Position numbers and translations under genes: made by a program
The notes under the pieces: generated by a model
Database searches by the model: none
What the model was told of the DNA's origin: nothing
Seen by the model: the letters and a program-made list of their open reading frames with translations, nothing else
Origin: Bacteroidota bacterium
GTDB lineage: Bacteria > Pseudomonadota > Alphaproteobacteria > Puniceispirillales > Puniceispirillaceae
DNA: 10,523 nt
Direction of reading: 5' to 3'
Assembly: GCA_009936825.1 (NCBI GenBank)
Contig: JAACDV010000139.1
Location: 1-10,523, forward strand
In this document: one piece after another, positions 1 to 7,497 of the stretch
How the letters are laid out: each line of letters opens with the position of its first letter
How positions within the stretch are numbered: the stretch's first letter is position 1

Positions 1-77
1 CCCTAAGCTGGGTACGGCACCATGAGAATATCGGCCGAATTCTGAGCGGAACCGAGACAAAAATCGGGCGCCGCTGA
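1..77 (+). CDS. plsY: PlsY glycerol-3-phosphate acyltransferase, C-terminal fragment
   Basis: This is the 3' end of a gene that enters from outside the window. In the frame of the TGA at 75-77 the peptide is LSWVRHHENIGRILSGTE followed by TKIGRR. It matches the typical PlsY C-terminus, where the last membrane segment is followed by an RHxxNIxRLxxGTExKIG-like tail. PlsY is an inner-membrane enzyme that transfers an acyl group from acyl-phosphate to glycerol-3-phosphate, the first step of phospholipid synthesis. plsY directly upstream of dprA is common in Alphaproteobacteria, which supports the call. The gap to the first possible dprA start is 12 bases, so the two may be co-transcribed. Only about 24 codons are visible, so nothing can be said about catalytic residues. 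Confidence 0.82.
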   Translation, partial: LSWVRHHENIGRILSGTETKIGRR

Positions 78-89
78 TTACCCTTTAGA

Positions 90-1232
90 ATGATCCGAAA
101 TGTTAATCCTTTCTTCACTCTATTCCCCTATACACAACGGATGGATAATGAACAGAGGATAGCCTGCCTTCGGTTAATCCGAACACCAAACATCGGACCC
201 ATGACCTATAGTCTATTGATGCAACGCTATGGCAATGCAAGCGAGGCCTTGCGCGCGGTACCTGAGCTTGCCAAGCGTGGCGGCAAAACCTTGAAACCAG
301 CATCCCGCGCGGCAGCCGAAGCCGAACTGGGCATGAATGCCGATTTGGGTGCGACGTTACTCTTTAATGGCAGCGAGGGCTATCCTTTGCGTCTGGCGCA
401 GTTTGATGATTCGCCGCCGGTAATTTCAGCGCGCGGCGCCCTACATCTATTTGATCGACCTGCGGTGGCTGTAGTTGGCGCGCGAAATGCGTCGATCAAT
501 GCCCAGCGGTTGGCCCAGAAACTGGCCGAAGACTTAACCAATAAAGGATATGTGGTGGTATCGGGACTGGCGCGCGGCATTGACGCTGCGGCGCATAATG
601 GCGCCTTGGCTGGCGGCACGATTGCGGTAATCGCCGGCGGTATCGACATTCAGTATCCGCCGGAAAACGCCGATCTTCATGACAGCATTGCCGAGGCCGG
701 GCTGTTGCTAGCCGAAATGCCGCCGGGCACGAAACCGTCGCCGCGGCATTTTCCCATCCGAAACCGGATTATCAGCTCGCTATCGCTAGGGGTTGTTGTG
801 GTTGAAGCCGCCCAACGGTCCGGATCGCTGATTACGGCGCGTGAAGGTGCAGAGCGCGGCGGTGAGGTGATGGCTGTTCCGGGCTCGCCCCTTGATCCTC
901 GGGCCGAAGGGTGCAACTATCTGATTCGTGAAGGCGCGACACTTGTTCGCCACGTTGAAGATATCATTGATTGTCTGTCACAGCCCGCGATCACGGCGCT
1001 GCCAACGCCGCAGGATTGGCGTGAAGCGCGTCTTACTCCCGGACCGCAAATTGCCATTGATCGTAGCCGTACCGTCATTCTTGAGGCGCTTGGTGCTGAG
1101 GCCAGCGAGATCGATGATGTGATCAGATGGTGTGACGCGCCGACCTCAACCGTTCTTGCCGCAATCCTTGAACTTGAGCTTGCCGGACGCATCAGTCGAC
1201 ATCACGGGAATCGTATTTGCCGAATTTTTTGA
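90..1232 (+). CDS. dprA: DNA processing protein DprA (Smf)
   Basis: DprA binds incoming single-stranded DNA and loads RecA on it during natural transformation; it acts in the cytoplasm. The 380-residue product shows the family's three parts. An N-terminal helical (SAM/HhH-like) region spans about residues 20-85. The Rossmann-like DprA/Smf domain spans about 90-295, with GARNAS at 130-135, SGLARGID at 158-165, the FPIRNRII block at 221-228 and SGSLITA at 244-250. A C-terminal winged-helix domain (DML1-like) spans about 325-378. The length is normal. The start is uncertain: ATG at 90 leaves 12 bases after plsY but has no clear Shine-Dalgarno sequence, and ATG at 141 (residue 18) would begin just before the conserved QRIACLRLIRTPNIGP block, also with only a weak site. 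Both fit the family, where N-terminal lengths vary. The rest of the call is firm. Confidence 0.93.
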   Translation: MIRNVNPFFTLFPYTQRMDNEQRIACLRLIRTPNIGPMTYSLLMQRYGNASEALRAVPELAKRGGKTLKPASRAAAEAELGMNADLGATLLFNGSEGYPLRLAQFDDSPPVISARGALHLFDRPAVAVVGARNASINAQRLAQKLAEDLTNKGYVVVSGLARGIDAAAHNGALAGGTIAVIAGGIDIQYPPENADLHDSIAEAGLLLAEMPPGTKPSPRHFPIRNRIISSLSLGVVVVEAAQRSGSLITAREGAERGGEVMAVPGSPLDPRAEGCNYLIREGATLVRHVEDIIDCLSQPAITALPTPQDWREARLTPGPQIAIDRSRTVILEALGAEASEIDDVIRWCDAPTSTVLAAILELELAGRISRHHGNRICRIF

Positions 1233-1253
1233 CAGAGATTTTAAGCTACGGCT

Positions 1254-1282
1254 TTGACAAATCCGCCATTCCATACTATCTG
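1254..1282 (+). promoter_or_regulatory. Likely sigma-70-type promoter of topA(-rnr)
   Basis: In the 76-base gap between dprA and topA a perfect -35 hexamer TTGACA (1254-1259) is followed, after 17 bases, by TATCTG (1277-1282), a weak -10 element; TACTAT (1274-1279) overlaps it. The predicted transcript start is about 20 bases before the topA ATG. A second TTGACA overlaps the dprA stop (1229-1234) but has no fitting -10. This would let topA and rnr be transcribed independently of dprA. It is sequence-pattern evidence only. Confidence 0.5.
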
Positions 1283-1308
1283 CGGGTGTTCAGCCAACGG
1301 GATCACCC

Positions 1309-3942
1309 ATGAAACTTGTTATCGTCGAATCTCCTGCAAAAGCCAAAACGATCAATCGTTACCTTGGTGACGACTATAAGGTTCTGGCGTCATATGGTCA
1401 TGTCTGCGATCTTCCCAGCAAGGACGGATCGGTTAATCCTGACGCAAATTTTGAGATGAAATGGCAGGTCTCAAAAGGCTCAGAAAAACAGATTAGCGAA
1501 ATCACCAGCGCGCTTAAATCGGCTGACCGGCTGATCCTCGCAACTGACCCCGACCGCGAGGGTGAGGCCATCAGCTGGCACGTACTGGATCTTTTGCAAT
1601 AGCGCAAACTGATCAAGGACAAACCTGTTGAGCGCGTGGTCTTTAACGAGATCACGAAGAATGCCATTCTGGCCGCGATGACGCAGCCTCGCCAGCTGGA
1701 CATGGAACTGATCGACGCCTACCGGGCACGGCGGGCGCTGGATTACCTTGTTGGATTCTCTATATCGCCGGTGCTGTGGCGCAAACTTCCCGGCGCTAAA
1801 TCTGCCGGCCGCGTACAATCGGTAGCGCTGCGCCTGATCTGTGAGCGCGAGGCCGCTATCGAAGCCTTTATCGCACAGGAATACTGGACCATTGAGGCCG
1901 AGCTTGGCAAAGCTGACGGACGTAATTTCAAAGCCCGCCTGACGCATCTTGACGGGCGTAAAGTTGGCAAGCTGGATATCAACACCGAAGCGCTGGCATT
2001 TGCCGCTGCGGCAAAAATTGAATCCGAACCCCTGAATGTCGCCGATCTTCAAACCAAGCGAATCCGCGACAATCCAAAACCGCCCTTCACCACCTCAACC
2101 TTGCAGCAGGAAGCATCGCGAAAACTGGGATTTTCCGCCAGCCGCACGATGCAGATTGCGCAGCGGCTTTATGAAGGCATCAATGTTGGCGCGGAGACGA
2201 CCGGCCTGATCACTTATATGCGTACTGACGGCGTGCAGCTTGGGGGGGAAGCCATTGCTTCAGTTCGTCAGGAAATCGGCCATCGCTTTGGTAACAATTA
2301 TCTGCCGAACACCCCGCGCGTTTACAAAACCGCTGCTGCAAATGCACAAGAAGCGCATGAGGCCATTCGCCCGACCGAGGCTAGCCGCACGCCGGATTCA
2401 GTTCGCAATTATCTCGATTACGATCAGGCGCGGCTGTATGATTTGATCTGGAAGCGCACCATTGCCAGCCAGATGCAATCCGCCGAACTGGATCAGACCA
2501 GCATCGATATCACCAACCGGTCCAACAGCGTGATGATGCGCGCCAGTGGCCGTGTTGTTGTCTTTGATGGCTATCGTTCGGTTTATCAGGAGAGCCAGGA
2601 TTCCACCTCTGACGCCGCCGAAACTGATAAGAGCGATGATAGCGCCATTCTGCCCGCTGTCACTATTGGCGAGGCTTTGGCCACCCGCAAAGTAACGCCG
2701 GAACAGCATTTCACCCAGCCGCCACCCCGGTTCACCGACGCCAGTCTGGTGAAAGCAATGGAAGAGCTGGGGATCGGGCGCCCGTCAACCTACGCCTCGA
2801 TCATACAGGTTCTTCAGGACCGCACTTATGTGATTAAGGATCGCGGTAAATTTACGCCCGAAGATCGCGGGCGTCTGGTTTCCACTTTTCTGAATAATTT
2901 CTTCAGCCGCTATGTGGAATATGATTTTACCGCCAAGCTGGAAGGCCAGCTGGACGCGGTATCAGATGGCAAACTGGACTGGAAAGAACTGCTCGCCCGG
3001 TTCTGGCGCGACTTCAAAGCTGCTATTGACAGCACCAGCGAGCTGACAATCACCAATGTGATCGACGTTCTGGATGAAGAGCTTGGCGCGCATTTCTTCA
3101 AGAAAGATGATGGCGGCGAGCTGGTCCGCACATGCCCCAATTGTTCGGGCGGGCGGTTAGGACTACGGCTGGGTAAATTTGGTGCTTTCATTGGATGTTC
3201 CAACTATCCTGAATGTAAATTTACCCGCCAACTGGGAACCGACGGTGATGCCGATGGTGCCGATGCCGGTGTTGTAGGCGATCGCCAGCTTGGCGATGAC
3301 GCCGCGTCCGGACTGCCGGTGTTCGTTCGAAATGGGCCTTATGGACCGTATGTTCAGCTTGGTGACCCGGAAACGAAAAAACCTAAACGCGCGTCATTGC
3401 CAAAGGGCACCAATGCCGGATCATTAGAGCTGGAAACGGCACTGGCCTTGCTGGCACTGCCGCGCGATGTTGGCCCGCACCCTGAAACCAGTGATATGAT
3501 TCAAGCCGGTCTTGGGCGCTATGGCCCGTATTTGAAATATCAGGGATCTTTCACCAGCTTACCAGCAGATGATGATCTTCTTACCGTTGGATTAAACCGG
3601 GCGGTTGATCTTCTGGCCGAATCCGCAAAGAAAAAAGGGCGGCCACTTGGCACCCATCCATCCGGCGGCGACGTTCATCTAAAAGCGGGACGATTCGGCC
3701 CCTATGTTGAGCATAACAAGCTTCGCGCCACCCTGCCGCGCGGCACCGAAATGGTCGATGTCACGCTGGAAGATGCTGTACGCTTGCTGGCTGAAAAAGC
3801 GGCAAGACCGATATCCGGCAAAAAAGCCGCCAAAGGAGGCGGAACGCGCAAGAAAGCTTCAGCTCAAAAAGCGGGGGCCAAAAAAGCCGGGGCCAAAAAA
3901 GCGGGAACCAAAAAAGCTGCTAAAAAGAAAGCTGGCTCGTGA
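1309..3942 (+). CDS. topA: DNA topoisomerase I (TopA), interrupted by an in-frame TAG at codon 98
   Basis: Type IA topoisomerase that relaxes negative supercoils through a 5'-phosphotyrosine intermediate. If read through, the frame gives 877 positions, normal for alphaproteobacterial TopA. The TOPRIM domain has E7 in IVESPAKAK and the acidic triad D80, D82, E84 in DPDREGE. The catalytic Tyr is Y303 in GLITYMRTDG, followed by R305. A zinc ribbon carries C609, C612, C630 and C636. Three C-terminal repeats carry GPYGPY, RYGPY and RFGPY near residues 676, 737 and 795. A Lys/Ala tail with AKKAG repeats runs from about 830 to 877. The TAG at 1600-1602 splits this into a 97-residue piece and a long 3' part in the same frame. 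No frameshift is seen, and similarity resumes at once with RKLIKDKPVERVVFNEIT. The first in-frame restart codon, GTG at 1636, has no well-placed ribosome binding site. The 3' end overlaps rnr by 4 bases. I list it as one gene; it may be a pseudogene, a readthrough gene or a sequencing error. Confidence 0.9.
1600..1602 (+). other. In-frame amber codon within topA
   Basis: Codon 98 of topA is TAG, in the context CAA TAG CGC. It falls in the TOPRIM domain, after DPDREGEAISWHVLDLLQ and before the strand ERVVFNEIT. The 5' piece is therefore not a complete fold and lacks the active-site tyrosine. In relatives, as I recall them, this place usually holds Gln, Glu, Lys or Ala; CAG, GAG and AAG are each one substitution from TAG. 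rnd in this window ends in TAG, which argues against a clear-cut genome-wide reassignment of TAG. Confidence 0.95.
3862..3921 (+). repeat. 15-bp tandem repeats encoding the Lys/Ala tail of TopA
   Basis: Four consecutive, slightly diverged 15-base units of the type GCCAAAAAAGCGGGG lie in frame with topA. They encode AQKAG, AKKAG, AKKAG and TKKAA (residues 852-871). Three units contain an A6 run. Such basic, low-complexity tails occur in many bacterial TopA proteins and in histone H1-like proteins, and are thought to bind DNA without sequence preference. The unit length keeps the frame, so copy-number change would lengthen or shorten the tail without breaking it or the rnr start that follows. 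Confidence 0.8.
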
Positions 3943-6233
3943 ACGACGACGATTCTGCAAACAGCCCAGCGCAAAATAGCCAGGATGACGGCCACCTTCC
4001 CTCAGATCAAAAAATCCTCGACTTCATTGATAGCTGTGAGGCGCCGCCGTCGGTAAAACAGGTGGCTCGAGCCTTCAAGCTACCCCAAGAGCTTCGCGCC
4101 CCGCTGCGCCGCCGCCTTCGTAAACTTGCCCAGTCCGGAACCCTGAAACGCCAGCCCGGCCGCAAGATTGCCAGCGCCGGACAACTGTCCGAAGTAACCG
4201 TCCTTACCATCCAATCAGTAGACAGCGATGGCACCCTGCTGGCCATGCCGTCCGACACCCGTATCTCGCCGCCGCCTTCCATCCGGATTTTCCCTGACCG
4301 TAAGGCCGGGCGTGCCCCTGCTGCAGGACAGCAGGTTCTGGCCCGCCTGCAACGCATTGATCCGTTGAATTATGAGGGCAGGATTATGCGGGTGCTGGAT
4401 AGCACGCAGCGCCGCCTTTTCGGGGTTGTTATGGCCGGACGCGGCGGCTTTATTCTGCAATCTGCCGTGCGCGGAAGCCGTGATACGATAATGCTGGAAA
4501 TGCGCCCCGACATGCCGTGCAATGAAGGCGATCTCGTTGAAGCGGAAATGGCACCCCGACGCGGATATTTGAGTAAAACGGCACGGGTGATCGAAAATCT
4601 GGGACCGGCAACCTCACCCGGGGCTTTTAGCGCATTGGCGCTTGCCGAGTTCGAGATTCGGCATGTTTTCCCCGAAGATACAATCGCCGAAACCGATGGT
4701 ATGAAAGTACCAAGCACCGCCGGACGCGACGATCTGCGCAAAGTGCCCTTTGTTACCATCGACGGTGCTGATGCCCGCGATTTTGACGATGCTGTCTGGG
4801 CTGAACCAACGGGGTCCGGTGGCTGGCTGCTGCGCGTTGCTATTGCCGATGTAGCGCATTATGTGCGCCCGGGATCGTCACTGGACCGCGAAGCCGTCCT
4901 TCGCGGCAATTCGGTTTATCTTCCGGACCGCGTTGTGCCAATGCTGCCTGAGGCGCTGTCCAATGATCTTTGCTCGTTGCGCCCCGATGAGGACCGCGCC
5001 GCAATGGTCGCCGAAATCACCATTGATAAAGCTGGCGAAATAGGGGAAAGCCGGTTCTGCCGCGCGCTAATCCGGTCTTGTGCGCGGTTAACCTATGATC
5101 GGGTGCAATCGGTCTTTGATCGCAAGGCAGCACCCCGCGACATCGGCGTTGCCGATAGCGTGATCGACAATCTATTCGGCGCATGGCAGGCATTGGGCGT
5201 TGCGCGCGCCCAGCGGGCACCGCTAGCACTCAACCTAAAAGAACGCCGCGTGGTGATGGATGATCAAGGTGCGCCGGTTGAAATTGCCCGCAGCGCGCAG
5301 AGCGACTCACAGCGGCTGATCGAAGATTTCATGATCACCGCCAATGTGGCCGCGGCTCAAACGCTAATCAAAGCCAGCCGACCATGCGTATTTCGTATTC
5401 ATGATATGCCCGATCCGGAAAAAACCAACGGGCTGCGGGATCTTGCACGCGCTGTTGGCGCAAATCTTGCGCGCGGCCAGGTTTTACGCCCGCATCATTT
5501 CAATATGGTATTGCGCCATGTTCGCGGTACCCCGGATGAAACAATGATCAATGAAGCGGTATTGCGCAGCCAATCAAAAGCAGTTTATAGCATTGAAAAT
5601 ATTGGTCATTTTGGACTTTCACTTAACCACTACGCGCATTTCACCTCACCCATCCGGCGCTATGCTGATCTAATCGTTCACCGCGCCCTGATTGATAGTC
5701 TGGCCGGCACAACCAGTGCTAAAAAAGGACCACAAGAGGGCCTTGGCGAGACGTCGCTTACCGCGCTTAGCGAGACTTGTGTCCATATTTCGGAGACCGA
5801 AAGCCGGGCGGCGGGGGCAGAGCGGCGGACCATCGACAGATTTGCGGCAGCGTTATTTGCGCCGCGTGCCGGTCAGGTCGTGTCGGGGGTGATTGCTGGC
5901 ATCACCGGGTCGGGAACGTTCATCAATCTGGAAGACGGTGCGGCGGACGGATTTTTGCCGATGCGCTCGCTGCCCGATGACTATTACGTTCTTGACGATA
6001 CAGGAATGCAAATGCGGGGCCGTCATAGTGGCCTGCGCTTTGCTGTTGGCGATAAAATGGAAGTGCTGGTGGTCGAGGTTACGCCGATCAACGGGGGCAT
6101 TCTGCTGGCCTATGTTGAAGGCGGCAATACCAAAGACGGCGAGCCCCCAAAGTTAGGGCGAAAATCAGGGCCAAAATCGAAGCCGAAGGCAAATTCCAGA
6201 GCCGCACGACGAAAAGGAAAGCGCGCGGGCTGA
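3939..6233 (+). CDS. rnr: Ribonuclease R
   Basis: RNase R is a processive 3'-5' exoribonuclease of the RNB (RNase II) family that degrades structured RNA and takes part in RNA quality control and rRNA processing. The 764-residue product has an N-terminal helix-turn-helix region (about 23-75), cold-shock-like domains (about 85-230), the RNB catalytic domain (about 265-600) and a C-terminal S1 domain (about 645-728), ending in a basic Lys/Arg tail. The catalytic motif TIDGADARDFDDAVW gives D275, D281, D283 and D284, the same spacing as the four metal-binding aspartates of E. coli RNase R (272, 278, 280, 281). HYAHFTSPIRRYADLIVHR, a hallmark of the family, is also present. The start is a GTG overlapping the topA TGA (GTGA). 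No better upstream ribosome binding site is visible, so expression probably depends on topA translation or its transcript. Confidence 0.96.
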   Translation: MNDDDSANSPAQNSQDDGHLPSDQKILDFIDSCEAPPSVKQVARAFKLPQELRAPLRRRLRKLAQSGTLKRQPGRKIASAGQLSEVTVLTIQSVDSDGTLLAMPSDTRISPPPSIRIFPDRKAGRAPAAGQQVLARLQRIDPLNYEGRIMRVLDSTQRRLFGVVMAGRGGFILQSAVRGSRDTIMLEMRPDMPCNEGDLVEAEMAPRRGYLSKTARVIENLGPATSPGAFSALALAEFEIRHVFPEDTIAETDGMKVPSTAGRDDLRKVPFVTIDGADARDFDDAVWAEPTGSGGWLLRVAIADVAHYVRPGSSLDREAVLRGNSVYLPDRVVPMLPEALSNDLCSLRPDEDRAAMVAEITIDKAGEIGESRFCRALIRSCARLTYDRVQSVFDRKAAPRDIGVADSVIDNLFGAWQALGVARAQRAPLALNLKERRVVMDDQGAPVEIARSAQSDSQRLIEDFMITANVAAAQTLIKASRPCVFRIHDMPDPEKTNGLRDLARAVGANLARGQVLRPHHFNMVLRHVRGTPDETMINEAVLRSQSKAVYSIENIGHFGLSLNHYAHFTSPIRRYADLIVHRALIDSLAGTTSAKKGPQEGLGETSLTALSETCVHISETESRAAGAERRTIDRFAAALFAPRAGQVVSGVIAGITGSGTFINLEDGAADGFLPMRSLPDDYYVLDDTGMQMRGRHSGLRFAVGDKMEVLVVEVTPINGGILLAYVEGGNTKDGEPPKLGRKSGPKSKPKANSRAARRKGKRAG

Positions 6234-6240
6234 TCAATGC

Positions 6241-6269
6241 TTGACAAAGCGTTATATCTGCCTCATTTT
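6241..6269 (+). promoter_or_regulatory. Likely promoter of rpmG
   Basis: Seven bases after the rnr stop a perfect TTGACA (6241-6246) is followed at 17-base spacing by CATTTT (6264-6269), a weak -10. This predicts a leader of about 55 bases before the rpmG start. The strong -35 is the main evidence; the -10 is poor, so the exact start is uncertain. Confidence 0.45.
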
Positions 6270-6317
6270 CCGGCCAGAATTTCACTACCAAACTTTTTGG
6301 AAATTTTTGGCGAACCT

Positions 6318-6323
6318 GAGGAG
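6318..6323 (+). promoter_or_regulatory. Strong Shine-Dalgarno of rpmG
   Basis: GAGGAG ends 8 bases before the ATG at 6332. It is one of the two best ribosome binding sites in the window, as expected for a ribosomal protein gene, and it fixes the start of this short gene. Confidence 0.8.
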
Positions 6324-6331
6324 CCAGCAAA

Positions 6332-6499
6332 ATGGCAAAACCAGCAACCCTGCAGATCAAACTGGTCAGCACCGCCGATACTGGCTATTTCTATGTGACC
6401 AAGAAAAATCCGCGGACCAAGCCGGAAAAGCTTGAAATTCGCAAATATGATCCAAAAGCGCGCAAGCATGTGCTGTTCCGCGAAAGCAAGATTAAATAA
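6332..6499 (+). CDS. rpmG: 50S ribosomal protein L33
   Basis: This short gene encodes 55 residues starting [20 protein letters not shown], continuing with [20 protein letters not shown] and ending [13 protein letters not shown]. This is the L33 family, a small basic protein of the large ribosomal subunit near the E site. It is the cysteine-free type, without zinc-binding CxxC motifs, usual in Alphaproteobacteria. Length and start are as expected, and the GAGGAG site 8 bases upstream supports the ATG. rpmG downstream of rnr is a known alphaproteobacterial neighbourhood; I see no intervening gene. It is followed 37 bases later by a ROK-family gene on the same strand, and no terminator is visible between them, so read-through transcription is likely. 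Confidence 0.96.
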   Translation: MAKPATLQIKLVSTADTGYFYVTKKNPRTKPEKLEIRKYDPKARKHVLFRESKIK

Positions 6500-6519
6500 C
6501 CTCTCGAATAGGTGACCGC

Positions 6520-6540
6520 ATGGGTTTTACCAGCCGATGA
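6520..6540 (+). other. Possible 6-codon mini-ORF coupled to the ROK gene
   Basis: ATG at 6520 is preceded by AGGTGA (6510-6515), 4 bases away, and encodes MGFTSR before the TGA at 6538-6540. That TGA overlaps the ATG (6537) of the ROK gene in an ATGA arrangement. The good ribosome binding site fits the mini-ORF rather than the ROK start, which lies more than 20 bases downstream. Translational coupling is a possible reading. Alternatively, the true N-terminus of the ROK protein was at 6520 and a small indel has shifted the frame. Confidence 0.35.
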
Positions 6541-7445
6541 TTGGCCTAACATTCGAGCAGACCGAGATACGCGCCGCCATTGTTACTGATGGCGGCGATT
6601 TTGTGTCTGTGGCCGAAATTCCTGCCCCCACAGGAAGCTATCGTGATTGGCTGCTGGCTGCGCGCGATCTGGTTACGGGGCTGGACGCGCAGGGCGATCT
6701 GCCCCCGTCTGCCGTCGGCATTGGTCTTCCGGCAATCATTCAAGATGGACTTGTAAAAGTCACCCCGCTTTCCATCTTTGCCGGAGCTACCATTGAGCGT
6801 GATCTTCAGTCTGCTTTGGGCTTGCCAGTTCATGCCTATGACCTTGGCAGTTGCCTTGCCGCCTTTGAGGGCCGCCGCATCCCAGTTGATACCGGCGATA
6901 TGATCTTTGCGATGTGGATTGGGGTCAGTTGTCATGGCGGCATTCTTATTGATCAACATTTAATCAAAGGGGCCAATGGCGGGGCCGGAAACTGGGCGCA
7001 TATGCAATTGCCATCGCCAATGCCGCACGAGATGGATGGGCATCCATGCTGGTGTGGGCGAAACGGATGTTTAGAGACTTTTTTATCCACCACCAGTCTG
7101 GAAGCCGACTATGAAAGGCTGACGGGCAAAGCGCGCACGGCCCCCGAAATTGCCCATGCCGCTGCCAATAGCGATATTGTCGCCGACAGCGTTATTCAAG
7201 TGTTTGAGGACCGGTTGGGGCGCGCCACCGCGTCCATTATCAACCTGCTGGACCCGGCGGCGATAGTGCTTGGCGGAAGTCGGCTGGAGCTTTCAAGACT
7301 GTGCGAGCGTATCCCGCGAAAATGGCCCGGCTATGTTCAGGTGGACCGCTCGGCAACGCGCCTTATCGCTTCACAATCAGGCAAAATGGCTGCTGTTGGC
7401 GGTGCCGCTATGCTGGCCGCCCAATATACTAATAAATCTGGCTGA
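6537..7445 (+). CDS. Divergent ROK-family protein (sugar-kinase-like), function unknown
   Basis: The 302-residue product belongs to the ROK (repressor, ORF, kinase) family. The zinc-binding motif CWCGRNGCLE (C171, C173, C178, E180) and the upstream H155 in GNWAH are present, and the putative catalytic Asp is D102 in AYDLGSCLAAFE. Active ROK kinases such as glucokinases, fructokinases and N-acetylglucosamine kinases phosphorylate sugars with ATP. Several kinase motifs are eroded here. The N-terminal DxGGTK phosphate loop is replaced by LTFEQTE. The NDxN around the catalytic Asp reads YDLG. The sugar-binding Glu of GExGH is N152. The GGG of the late adenosine loop reads VLGGS. There is no N-terminal helix-turn-helix, so it is not a typical ROK repressor. 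It may be a kinase with altered substrate or a non-catalytic relative. The start at 6537 is not supported by a well-spaced ribosome binding site; see the mini-ORF entry. Confidence 0.85.
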   Translation: MIGLTFEQTEIRAAIVTDGGDFVSVAEIPAPTGSYRDWLLAARDLVTGLDAQGDLPPSAVGIGLPAIIQDGLVKVTPLSIFAGATIERDLQSALGLPVHAYDLGSCLAAFEGRRIPVDTGDMIFAMWIGVSCHGGILIDQHLIKGANGGAGNWAHMQLPSPMPHEMDGHPCWCGRNGCLETFLSTTSLEADYERLTGKARTAPEIAHAAANSDIVADSVIQVFEDRLGRATASIINLLDPAAIVLGGSRLELSRLCERIPRKWPGYVQVDRSATRLIASQSGKMAAVGGAAMLAAQYTNKSG

Positions 7446-7474
7446 TAGATCTGGCTGATAGATCTGGCTGATAG
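7436..7474 (+). repeat. Three perfect 13-bp tandem repeats with double stops
   Basis: The unit ATCTGGCTGATAG occurs three times without a mismatch (7436-7448, 7449-7461, 7462-7474). The first copy contains the stop of the ROK gene. Each unit carries TGATAG, two stops in a row. Since 13 is not a multiple of 3, the three copies put a double stop in each of the three forward frames. Confidence 0.95.
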
Positions 7475-7475
7475 A

Positions 7476-7484
7476 GGGGGGGGG
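7476..7484. repeat. G9 homopolymer in a convergent intergenic gap
   Basis: Nine consecutive G bases follow the 13-bp repeats in the gap between the ends of the ROK gene and the minus-strand eipB-like gene. The tract lies outside both coding regions, so slippage would not change either protein. I see no hairpin-plus-T-run terminator for either gene here. Confidence 0.9.
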
Positions 7485-7497
7485 CACCACATAAGCC

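Noticed and set aside
1600..1602. TAG in topA as a pyrrolysine or genome-wide recoded codon
   Set aside because: No sign of a pyrrolysine system is in the window. rnd ends naturally in TAG and the ROK stop is followed by TAG, and no other gene here contains an in-frame TAG. A local mutation, error or suppression is simpler.
1602..1636. Programmed frameshift or two independent topA genes
   Set aside because: Both parts are in the same frame with no missing conserved residues between them, and there is no ribosome site suited to a second start.
1480..2052. A 190-codon open frame antisense to topA
   Set aside because: It lies wholly inside conserved topA on the opposite strand, shows no recognisable domain and has low-complexity shadow composition; it reflects codon bias of topA.
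3704..3979. Alternative-frame basic ORF over the topA/rnr junction
   Set aside because: It is a frame-shifted reading of the Lys/Ala repeat tail; its lysine and proline richness comes from the repeat DNA.
7436..7484. CRISPR-like or phase-variation array
   Set aside because: The units are contiguous without spacers, and the G9 tract is outside both genes and not in an obvious promoter spacer, so neither a CRISPR nor a switching role is supported.
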